DNA of 64,000 nt from the NCBI GenBank assembly GCA_049840935.1, contig JASGJA010000024.1:62001-126000 (forward strand), read 5' to 3'. Positions 1 to 7,335 of this stretch are shown piece by piece. The notes beneath the pieces were generated by a model. That model was not told where the DNA came from, searched no databases, and saw only the letters and a program-made list of their open reading frames with translations. Within the stretch, counting starts at the first letter, position 1, and each line of letters starts with the position of its first letter. Made by a program: the position numbers and the translations under genes. The stretch comes from Mesorhizobium_G sp049840935. Its GTDB lineage: Bacteria; Pseudomonadota; Alphaproteobacteria; Rhizobiales; Rhizobiaceae.

Positions 1-1133
1 ACGACCTCACGGTGAAATTCACCTTGAAGACCAAGGAAGCGCCTTTCCTGGCAAACCTTGGCATGGACTTCGGCTCGATTCAGTCCAAGGAATATGCTGA
101 CAAGCTTCAGGCGGACGGCAAGATGGTTCAGTTGAACCAGATGCCAGTCGGCACCGGCCCATTCACCTTCGTCGCTTATCAGCAGGATGCTGCGATTCGC
201 TTCAAGGCGAATGACGCATACTGGAAAGGCCGCGAGAAGATTGACGACCTCGTCTTCGCGATCACGCCGGATGCTGCCGTTCGTCTGCAGAAGCTGAAGG
301 CAGGCGAATGCCAGATCTTCCCATATCCGAACGCTGCTGATGTTCCTGCTATCAAGTCGGACGACACGCTGACCACGATGGAAGAGAACGGCCTGAACGT
401 TGCCTATCTCGCCTACAACACGCAGCAGGCTCCGTTCGACAAGGTTGAGGTCCGCAAGGCGCTCAACATGGCGATCAACAAGAAGGCAATCGTGGATGCG
501 GTGTTCGAAGGTGCGGCGGAAGTCGCCAAGAACCCGATCCCGCCGTCAATGTGGGGCTACAACAAGGCTATCGAGGACGACAAGTACGATCCTGAAGCAG
601 CCAAGAAGGCTCTGGAAGCAGCAGGCGTTAAAGACCTGTCGATGAAAATCTGGGCGATGCCGGTTGCGCGTCCATACATGCTCAACGCTCGCCGCGCGGC
701 AGAGTTGATGCAGGCCGACCTCGACAAGATCGGTGTCAAGGCAGAGATCGTCTCGATGGAATGGGCAGAATATCTGGCCAAGTCCAAGGACGTGAAGCGC
801 GATGGTGCAGTCATTCTCGGCTGGACCGGCGACAATGGCGATCCGGACAACTTCATGCACACCCTGCTTGGCTGTGACGCCGTCGGCGGCAACAACCGCG
901 CGCAGTGGTGCAATCAGGAGTTCAACGATCTGGTCGTGAAGGCCAAGACCACCGTTGATCAGGCTGAGCGCACGAAGCTTTATGAAGAAGCGCAGGTGGT
1001 GTTCAAGCGCGAAGCGCCGTGGAACACGCTCGACCACTCGGTCGTCGTCATGCCGATGTCGAAGAAGGTCAAGGGCTACGTCATGAGCCCGCTCGGCCAT
1101 CACTCCTTCTCTGGTGTTGATGTCGAGGAATAA
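1..1133 (+). CDS. dppA: Dipeptide-binding protein DppA, 5'-truncated by window edge
   Basis: Periplasmic solute-binding protein (family 5) that captures dipeptides for the DppBCDF importer. Only the last 377 codons are present; the frame is open to base 3, so the signal peptide and N-terminal lobe lie left of the window (the family is usually about 530 aa). Seen directly: GTGPFTF, NDAYWKG, AITPDAAVRLQKL, ECQIFPYPN, a WAMPV-x-RPY block, GWTGDNGDPDNF and a pair of cysteines (LLGCDAV and QWCN) that in E. coli DppA form a disulfide. These match DppA more closely than OppA or nickel binders. It is the first gene of a dpp operon, and a strong hairpin terminator separates it from dppB, which would favour excess binding protein over permease. 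Confidence 0.93.
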   Translation, partial: DLTVKFTLKTKEAPFLANLGMDFGSIQSKEYADKLQADGKMVQLNQMPVGTGPFTFVAYQQDAAIRFKANDAYWKGREKIDDLVFAITPDAAVRLQKLKAGECQIFPYPNAADVPAIKSDDTLTTMEENGLNVAYLAYNTQQAPFDKVEVRKALNMAINKKAIVDAVFEGAAEVAKNPIPPSMWGYNKAIEDDKYDPEAAKKALEAAGVKDLSMKIWAMPVARPYMLNARRAAELMQADLDKIGVKAEIVSMEWAEYLAKSKDVKRDGAVILGWTGDNGDPDNFMHTLLGCDAVGGNNRAQWCNQEFNDLVVKAKTTVDQAERTKLYEEAQVVFKREAPWNTLDHSVVVMPMSKKVKGYVMSPLGHHSFSGVDVEE

Positions 1134-1153
1134 GCACTGATTTTTGTGCTTGG

Positions 1154-1183
1154 AGGGGCGTCTTCGCTGACGCCCCTTTTTTT
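1154..1183 (+). terminator. Intrinsic terminator between dppA and dppB
   Basis: A 9-bp perfect stem (AGGGGCGTC / GACGCCCCT) with loop TTCGCT is followed by seven T residues. It lies 20 bases after the dppA stop and 68 bases before dppB, so it probably acts as a partial terminator that sets the binding-protein to permease ratio. Confidence 0.85.
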
Positions 1184-1250
1184 CGATTTCAGAACGCGTA
1201 GACTGAATTAGCCGGCGGCTGGAAAAGCGCCGCAGGCAACGAGGCTTGCA

Positions 1251-2261
1251 ATGTTCAGATTCCTACTCGGACGGCTGGCAGTTCTCATTCCGACGTTTAT
1301 CGGCGTCTCCATTATCGCTTTCTCCTTCATCCGTTTGCTGCCGGGCGATCCGGTCATGCTGATGTCAGGCGAGCGCGTGATGACTCCGGAACGATATGCG
1401 GAAATCTCCCACCGGCTTGGTTACGACCGATCTTACGTAGTTCAGTATCTGGACTATTTGTGGGGCATTCTTCGCGGTGATTTCGGCACGTCGATCTCCA
1501 CCAAATCATCCGTCCTTGGCCAGTTTTTCCAGCTCTTTCCCGCCACGCTCGAACTGTCGCTTTGCGCGATCATCTTCGCGGTGGTGCTCGGCATTCCGGC
1601 TGGCGTGCTCGCCGCCATCAAGCGCGGCTCCTTTTGGGATCAGGCCATTATGGGAACGGCGCTGATCGGCTTTTCCATGCCAATTTTCTGGTGGGGCCTG
1701 CTGCTAATCATTCTGTTTTCCGGCGTGCTGCAATGGACACCCGTTTCCGGCCGCATCTCGCTGATGTATTTCTTCCCGTCCGTCACCGGCTTCATGCTGA
1801 TCGACTCGCTGCTGTCCGGGCAAAAGGGCGCGTTTACGTCTGCGCTTAGCCATTTGATCTTGCCGACAATCGTGCTCGGTACGATTCCGCTGGCGGTCAT
1901 TGCCAGGCAAACGCGCTCGGCAATGCTGGAGGTTCTCTCCGAGGACTATGTGCGCACGGCGCGTGCCAAAGGCCTGTCTTCATTTCGGGTCGTCGGCATA
2001 CATGCGTTGCGCAATGCGATGATCCCCGTCGTCACGACCATCGGCCTGCAAATCGGCGTTATGCTTGCTGGCGCAATCCTCACCGAGACGATCTTTTCGT
2101 GGCCGGGCATTGGCAAGTGGATGGTGGATTCGGTCTTCCGACGAGATTACCCGGTCATTCAGGGCGGGCTGCTCATCATCGCAGGCATGATTATGCTCGT
2201 GAACTTAATCGTCGACTTGCTCTATGGTCTGCTAAATCCACGCATTCGGCATCAGAACTGA
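1251..2261 (+). CDS. dppB: Dipeptide ABC transporter permease DppB
   Basis: Inner-membrane permease subunit, 336 aa, the usual length for DppB. It begins with the family's amphipathic first helix (RFLLGRLAVLIPTFIGVS) followed by a long periplasmic segment with LLPGDPV and GDFGTS. Further hydrophobic segments follow, and the cytoplasmic coupling (EAA) loop is at about residues 232-257 (DYVRTARAKGLSSF...LRNAMIP). The C-terminus FSWPGIGKW...RDYPVIQG is typical of the DppB/OppB family. The ATG is preceded by GAGG at a normal distance. It lies downstream of dppA across a terminator and 10 bases before dppC, so it is cotranscribed with the rest of the operon. Confidence 0.95.
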   Translation: MFRFLLGRLAVLIPTFIGVSIIAFSFIRLLPGDPVMLMSGERVMTPERYAEISHRLGYDRSYVVQYLDYLWGILRGDFGTSISTKSSVLGQFFQLFPATLELSLCAIIFAVVLGIPAGVLAAIKRGSFWDQAIMGTALIGFSMPIFWWGLLLIILFSGVLQWTPVSGRISLMYFFPSVTGFMLIDSLLSGQKGAFTSALSHLILPTIVLGTIPLAVIARQTRSAMLEVLSEDYVRTARAKGLSSFRVVGIHALRNAMIPVVTTIGLQIGVMLAGAILTETIFSWPGIGKWMVDSVFRRDYPVIQGGLLIIAGMIMLVNLIVDLLYGLLNPRIRHQN

Positions 2262-2271
2262 GAGGCACGGC

Positions 2272-3190
2272 ATGGCACAGACAACCACCTCTCCTTCACT
2301 CGGCCCCACCTCGACGGATTCTTCACGCCGCGCTCGGCTTGCCGAATTCTGGTATTATTTCTCAGAGAACAGAGGCGCAGTCATTGGGCTGTTCTTCTTC
2401 CTGTTTCTCATCGTGGTAGCTTTGCTCGCCCCCTTGCTCGCGCCACATCCGCCAACGATGCAATATCGCGACGCGGTACTGGTTCCGCCATTTTGGGAAG
2501 AGGGCGGTCGCGCAACATATTTGCTCGGCACCGATGCCGTGGGGCGCGATATTCTCTCGCGCCTGATTTACGGAACGCGATATTCGCTATTTATCGGCGT
2601 TATTGTCACGACCATCTCGTTGGTCGGCGGCATTCTGATCGGCGTCGTCGCAGGCTATTTCCGCGGCTGGGTGGATACGGTGATCATGCGTGTGATGGAC
2701 ATCATCCTCGCATTCCCGTCACTCCTGCTCGCGCTTGTGCTGGTCGCGATACTCGGTCCTGGCCTGACAAATGCGATGATCGCAATTGCGCTGGTGTTCC
2801 AGCCGCATTTCGTGCGCCTAACACGTGCTGCCGTAATCTCCGAAAAGACCCGCGACTATGTGGTTGCCGCGAAAGGTGGCAGGCGCTGGGCCGCTGCGGC
2901 TTATGTTCAAAACGATCTTGCCGAACTGCATGGCGCCGCTGATCGTGCAGGCCACGCTTTCCTTCTCCAACGCGATTCTAGATGCCGCTGCGCTCGGTTT
3001 TCTGGGACAGGGCGCGCAGCCGCCGACGCCCGAATGGGGAACGATGCTGGCGGAAGCGCGTGAATTCATTCTGCGTGCGTGGTGGGTAGTCACGTTCCCC
3101 GGCCTCGCCATTCTCATCACCGTTCTTGCCATCAACCTGATGGGCGACGGTCTGCGCGATGCGCTTGACCCCAAGCTGAAGAGGTCATGA
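2272..3190 (+). pseudogene. dppC: Dipeptide ABC transporter permease DppC, one-base frameshift
   Basis: Second permease subunit of the dipeptide importer. Residues 1-201 read in one frame (NRGAVIGL, HPPTMQYRD, LLGTDAVGRDILSRLIYGTRYSL) and stop making sense just after YVVAAK. The remainder of the protein (VAGAGPLRLMFKTILPN, ALGFLGQGAQPPTPEWG, LMGDGLRDALDPKLK) continues in the next frame. Removing one G from the GG at 2875-2876 restores a normal DppC of about 305 aa, including an uninterrupted EAA loop. The break therefore falls inside the loop that docks on DppD/DppF. Either this is a sequencing error or the transporter is inactivated. Its stop overlaps the dppD start (ATGA). Confidence 0.88.
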
Positions 3191-4076
3191 TTATGGCGCT
3201 GCTGGAAATCGAAAATCTGGTCGTCGAATTTCAAACAGCTTCCGGCATGTTCCGTGCGGTGGACGGCGTGTCGCTGAAAGTTCATGAACGCGAGGTGCTG
3301 GCGATTGTCGGCAAATCCGGATCGGGCAAGTCCGTGTCGATGCTCGCCGTCATGGGACTGCTGCCTTGGACCGCCAAGGTCACGCCGACAAGATGACCTT
3401 CAACGGCCGCGACCTGCTGAACATCAGCGATGCGGATCGCCGCAAGCTGATCGGCAAGGACATTGCCATGATCTTTCAGGAGCCTATCGCCAGCCTCAAC
3501 CCCTGCTTCACAGTCGGCTTTCAGATCGAAGAAGTGCTGCGTGTCCACATGAAGCTGGACAAGGCCGCGCGTCGTGCTCGAGCCATTGAATTGTTCAAGG
3601 CAGTTGGCATTCCCGACCCCGCCGAACGTCTCGGTCATTACCCGCATCAGATGTCCGGTGGTCAGTGCCAGCGCGTGATGATCGCCATCGCAATTGCCTG
3701 CAATCCGAAGCTGCTTATCGCGGACGAACCTACCACGGCGCTCGACGTGACAATTCAGAAACAGATTCTGGATCTACTCATGCGCCTGCAAGCTGAGCAT
3801 GGCATGGGCCTCATCATGATTACGCACAATATGGGCGTGGTGGCAGAAACGGCGGATCGCGTCGTGGTTCAATACAAGGGCCGCAAGATGGAAGAGGCCG
3901 ATGTTCTGTCCCTCTTCGAGTCTCCCAAGAGCAATTACACAAAGGCGCTGCTTGCTGCGCTACCCGACAACGCGACCGGCGACCGGCTGCCGACCATCAC
4001 CGAATTGTTTGTCGATGAACGTCCGGCGGAAGAATCGACTGCCGTGAAAACGCCGCCGCTGGAGGCCCCGCTATGA
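3187..4076 (+). pseudogene. dppD: Dipeptide ABC transporter ATPase DppD, one-base frameshift
   Basis: First ATP-binding subunit of the importer. The N-terminal part (LLEIENLVVEF, Walker A GKSGSGKS) runs to VMGLLPWTAKVT and then hits a stop. The rest (DKMTFNGRDLLNISDADRR, Q-loop FQEPIASLNP, signature MSGGQCQR, Walker B LLIADEP, H-loop ITHN, and the C-terminal tail typical of Opp/Dpp ATPases) reads one frame away. Adding one G between 3384 and 3385 would join them as TAKVTADKMTF, giving about 296 aa, shorter than most DppD proteins. Walker A has Lys where the family usually has Glu. The start overlaps the dppC stop and the stop overlaps the dppF start (ATGA), so the operon is tightly coupled. 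Confidence 0.87.
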
Positions 4077-4894
4077 GCGAGCCAATCGTTCTCGAAGGCC
4101 GCAATATCGTTCGGGATTACCACATTCCCGGCAGCATGTTCAGCAGTGCCCGCACTGTGCATGCGGTCAAAGGCGTGAACTTTTCCGTTGAGAAGGGCAA
4201 GACGCTTGCAATCGTCGGCGAAAGCGGATGCGGAAAATCGACGCTGGCGCGCATCATCACACTCATTGATCCCGCCACCGCAGGTGACTTGCTGATTGAC
4301 GGCCACAAGATCGACATCGCCAAGGGCGGTCTGACGTCCGAAATGCGCCGCAAGGTGCAGATCGTTTTCCAGAACCCTTACGGCTCGCTCAATCCGCGCC
4401 AGAAGATCGGCGACGTGCTTGCTGAACCGCTTCTTATCAACACCAACATGCCCGCCAGCGAGCGCAACGAGCGCGCTATGGCCATGCTTAAGAAGGTTGG
4501 TTTGCAGGAGATCCACTTCAATCGCTATCCGCATATGTTTTCGGGCGGCCAGCGTCAGCGCATCGCGATTGCCCGCGCTCTGATGCTCAATCCGAGCCTT
4601 TTGGTGCTGGACGAGCCGGTTTCGGCGCTGGACCTTTCAGTGCAGGCGCAGGTGCTGAATCTGCTTGCCGATTTGCAGGATGAATTCCAACTCACCTATG
4701 TTTTCATCAGCCATGATCTATCGGTGGTGCGCTACATCGCGGACGATGTGATGGTGATGTATTTCGGCGAAGCGGTGGAATATGGCCCGCGCGACGAGGT
4801 GTTCAGCAATCCGCAGCACGCTTACACGAAGTCGCTGTTTGCCGCGACGCCGCGCGCGACCGTAGAACTCGATCAAAGCGCGTCTGGCTCGTAA
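4073..4894 (+). CDS. dppF: Dipeptide ABC transporter ATPase DppF
   Basis: Second ATP-binding subunit of the dipeptide importer, 273 aa. Visible motifs are Walker A GESGCGKST (about residue 47), Q-loop VFQNPYGSLNPRQ, signature FSGGQRQR (about 156), Walker B LLVLDEPVSALD, D-loop, and H-loop ISHDLSVV. The VMYFGEAVEYG stretch and HAYTKSL tail place it in the Opp/Dpp ATPase subfamily. The ATG overlaps the dppD TGA. Unlike its two upstream neighbours it is intact, which argues against long-standing decay of the operon. No obvious strong terminator follows; the next gene starts 143 bases on. Confidence 0.94.
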   Translation: MSEPIVLEGRNIVRDYHIPGSMFSSARTVHAVKGVNFSVEKGKTLAIVGESGCGKSTLARIITLIDPATAGDLLIDGHKIDIAKGGLTSEMRRKVQIVFQNPYGSLNPRQKIGDVLAEPLLINTNMPASERNERAMAMLKKVGLQEIHFNRYPHMFSGGQRQRIAIARALMLNPSLLVLDEPVSALDLSVQAQVLNLLADLQDEFQLTYVFISHDLSVVRYIADDVMVMYFGEAVEYGPRDEVFSNPQHAYTKSLFAATPRATVELDQSASGS

Positions 4895-4990
4895 AAAGGT
4901 CGCCGCCTGATAGTCAGTCAACCATTTCGGATGAGCCGCTCACACTATAAATTTAAGCTATTTCAGGGGTCTCCGCGTTGCGCGCTGCAA

Positions 4991-5018
4991 TGTGTTGTGT
5001 TCATATGAACATAACGCA
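4991..5018. promoter_or_regulatory. Long palindrome upstream of modA, candidate operator
   Basis: The centre TGTTCATATGAACA (4998-5011) is a perfect inverted repeat, and the flanks continue the symmetry (GTT/AAC, TG/CA) for 26 of 28 positions. The outer arm read on the minus strand is GCGTTATGTT, which resembles half of a ModE (molybdate-repressor) box. It lies downstream of a TATAAA element (4946-4951) and 20 bases before the modA start, a position suited to repression. The link to ModE is an inference from context. Confidence 0.5.
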
Positions 5019-5037
5019 CTTTTGCCGGGAGGTTTTG

Positions 5038-5826
5038 ATGAAGCGTGGTTTAGTTCTTTCTGCTGTTGTTGCTGGCTTTTTGGGCACTCTGTCCGTCACG
5101 CCGGCTTCGGCTGATGACGGGTTGGTGGTGTTTGCGGCGGCAAGCCTCAAGAACGCCTTGGACAATGTGAACGCGGCTTGCGAAGCAGACGTCGGAGGTG
5201 CCGCGAAGATTTCCTATGCGGGCAGTTCGGCGTTGGCCAAACAGATTGAGGAAGGCGCTCCGGCCGATGTGTTCATTTCCGCCGATCTGGACTGGATGAA
5301 GTATCTCTCCGACAAGGGGCTGACGCAAAAGTCGACGGAAGTGCGCCTGCTCGGCAACCGTATCGTTTTGATTGCACCCAAGGATTCCAAGGCTGATGTG
5401 AAGATCGGGCAGGGTTTTGATCTTGCTGCCGCAGTCGGTGATGGCAAGCTGGCGATGGCCAATGTGGATTCGGTTCCGGCTGGTAAATATGGCAAGGCCG
5501 CGCTGGAGAAGCTCGGTGCGTGGGGCGGCGTTTCATCAAAGGTCGCGCAGGCTGAAAATGTACGAGCTGCGTTGAAGTTCGTTTCGACCGGCGAAGCAGC
5601 GCTTGGCATTGTCTATCAAACCGACGCCGCCGCCGATCCGAACGTAAAAATCATCGATACCTTTCCGGAAGATTCCCATCCGGCGATCGTTTATCCGATA
5701 GGTCTGACGGCATCGACGAAAGACCCGGAAGCTGCGAAGTTTGAAGCCTGCCTCCAGACGGACAAGGCCAAGGCGCTGTTCGAAAAAGAAGGCTTTAGCT
5801 GGCTCAACCAGCCGCTTTCGAACTGA
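5038..5826 (+). CDS. modA: Molybdate ABC transporter substrate-binding protein ModA
   Basis: Periplasmic binding protein for molybdate or tungstate, 262 aa. The signal peptide is MKRGLVLSAVVAGFLGTLSV ending at ASA. The mature start LVVFAAASLKNALD, the YAGSSALAKQIEEGAPADVFISADLDWM block and the NVDSVPAGKYGK block are ModA hallmarks and carry the oxyanion-binding Ser residues. The start at 5038 is chosen because GGGAGG sits five bases upstream and it yields a proper signal peptide; an in-frame upstream start would add 20 residues. No modB or modC follows: the next gene is on the other strand. The rest of the transporter must be elsewhere, or this is an extra binding protein. Confidence 0.92.
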   Translation: MKRGLVLSAVVAGFLGTLSVTPASADDGLVVFAAASLKNALDNVNAACEADVGGAAKISYAGSSALAKQIEEGAPADVFISADLDWMKYLSDKGLTQKSTEVRLLGNRIVLIAPKDSKADVKIGQGFDLAAAVGDGKLAMANVDSVPAGKYGKAALEKLGAWGGVSSKVAQAENVRAALKFVSTGEAALGIVYQTDAAADPNVKIIDTFPEDSHPAIVYPIGLTASTKDPEAAKFEACLQTDKAKALFEKEGFSWLNQPLSN

Positions 5827-5844
5827 GACGCGAGGGATATTAAA

Positions 5845-6000
5845 ACCCCTCATCCGCCTGCCGGCACCTTCTCCCTCAAGGGGAGAAGGACGATTTCATA
5901 AACTCGGCATCAATCGCGGGACGTTGCAGAACAAGCGAGACCGGGCTGCAATCTCCCTTCTCCCCTTGAGGGAGAAGGTGCCGGCAGGCGGATGAGGGGT
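5845..6000. repeat. Perfect 45-bp inverted repeat pair (Rhizobiales intergenic repeat)
   Basis: Bases 5845-5889 and 5956-6000 are exact reverse complements over 45 bases and flank 66 unique bases. Each arm begins with CCCCTCATCCGCCTGCCGG and contains a smaller hairpin built on CCTTCTCC/GGAGAAGG. Similar intergenic elements are widespread in rhizobia and Brucella (RIME/REP type). The pair lies between the convergent modA and thiolase genes, so the transcript could form a large hairpin that ends transcription from both sides. Degenerate fragments of the same family occur at 21060-21112 and 38026-38047. Confidence 0.85.
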
Positions 6001-6027
6001 GCACCCTAACGCCCGCCCTAGTCACGC

Positions 6028-7194
6028 CTACTGCATAAGCTCCACGGCAAGCGCGGTAGCTTCGCCGCCGCCGATGCACAGCGATGCCATGCCGCGCTTT
6101 TCTCCGCGTGCCTTCAACGCCGAAAGCAGCGTCACGACAATGCGCGCACCTGAACAGCCAATCGGATGGCCAAGCGCGCATGCACCGCCATTCACGTTGA
6201 CCTTGTCGTGCGGCAGATCGAGTTCACGCATCGCCGCCATCGCAACCACCGCAAACGCTTCATTGATTTCATAGAGGTCGACGTCCGACGACTTCCAGCC
6301 GAGCCGTTCCAGCAGCTTACGCATCGCGAACACCGGCGCGGTGGTGAACCAAGCAGGCTCTTGCGCGTGGCTGGCATGGCCGAGAATCTTTGCCAACGGC
6401 GTCATGCCTTTCTTTTCCGCGGTTGAAAGGCGCGTAAGCACAAGCGCCGCGCCGCCATCGGAAATCGAAGACGAGTTTGCTGCGGTCACGGTGCCGCCCT
6501 CGCGGAAGGCGGGTTTCAGCAGCGGAATCTTCTCCGGTTTGGCCTTGGAAGGCCCCTCATCATCCGCAACCCCTGCGACCGGCACGATTTCAGAACGGAA
6601 CGCCCCGTCCGAAATAGCTTTGATCGCGCGCTGCAACGAGGTCAGCGCATATTCATCCTGTGCCTCGCGTGTGAATTGATAATGCTGTGCGGTGTCCTCG
6701 GCAAACGTACCCATAGCGCGGCCCTTGTCATAAGCGTCTTCAAGGCCGTCGAGGAACATGTGATCGTAAATCTTGCCGTGGCCGATACGATAGCCACCGC
6801 GCGCCTTGTCTAACAGGTACGGCGCGTTGGTCATGGATTCCATGCCGCCTGCAACTACAATGTCCGCGCTGCCCGCTGTAATCAGATCATGCGCGAGCAT
6901 GGTTGTCTTCATGCCCGATCCGCAAACCTTGTTGAGCGTCGCGCACGGTACGCTCAGCGGCAGACCCGCGCCGAGAGCCGCCTGACGTGCTGGCGCTTGC
7001 CCAAGTCCGGCGGGCAGAACGCAGCCCATGATGACTTCATCGACGGCGTCCGCCGCGATTCCAGCGCGCGCCACCGCTTCACGAACAGCGGCAGCGCCGA
7101 GTTCGGTCGCGCCAACGCCCTTGAGCGCGCCCTGAAAAGCGCCCATCGGAGTGCGGGCTGCGCCTGCAATGACAATCGGATCGTGCCCGGACAT
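6028..7194 (-). CDS. Acetyl-CoA C-acetyltransferase (thiolase)
   Basis: Biosynthetic-type thiolase, 388 aa, which condenses or cleaves acetoacetyl-CoA. Seen: N-terminal PIVIAGAARTPMGAFQG, active-site Cys in LNKVCGSGMK, GGMESMTNAPY, the YEINEAFAV block, catalytic His in GGACALGHPIGCSGAR and second Cys in LCIGGGEA. The start at 7194 is preferred because AGGGAG lies seven bases upstream and the homology begins there; the frame stays open 60 codons further with no family similarity. It stands alone, divergent from the helicase gene and away from the beta-oxidation cluster at 16-24 kb. A role in polyhydroxybutyrate or ketone-body metabolism is possible but no partner gene is present. Confidence 0.93.
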   Translation of the reverse strand: MSGHDPIVIAGAARTPMGAFQGALKGVGATELGAAAVREAVARAGIAADAVDEVIMGCVLPAGLGQAPARQAALGAGLPLSVPCATLNKVCGSGMKTTMLAHDLITAGSADIVVAGGMESMTNAPYLLDKARGGYRIGHGKIYDHMFLDGLEDAYDKGRAMGTFAEDTAQHYQFTREAQDEYALTSLQRAIKAISDGAFRSEIVPVAGVADDEGPSKAKPEKIPLLKPAFREGGTVTAANSSSISDGGAALVLTRLSTAEKKGMTPLAKILGHASHAQEPAWFTTAPVFAMRKLLERLGWKSSDVDLYEINEAFAVVAMAAMRELDLPHDKVNVNGGACALGHPIGCSGARIVVTLLSALKARGEKRGMASLCIGGGEATALAVELMQ

Positions 7195-7335
7195 ATTCAA
7201 ACTCCCTGATTCACTGGCCTTCATGTGGCGGATGATGCGCACGAAAGCAATGGGTGGTTTATTGAGCCAACAGGAAATGATCTCTGTTTGTTCTTTTTTC
7301 TTTTCCTTTGAGGGAAGCCGCGCTACCTGTCGCAT

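Noticed and set aside
5845..6000. CRISPR-like array
   Set aside because: Only two arms, in inverted orientation with one spacer; CRISPR repeats are direct and no cas genes are present.
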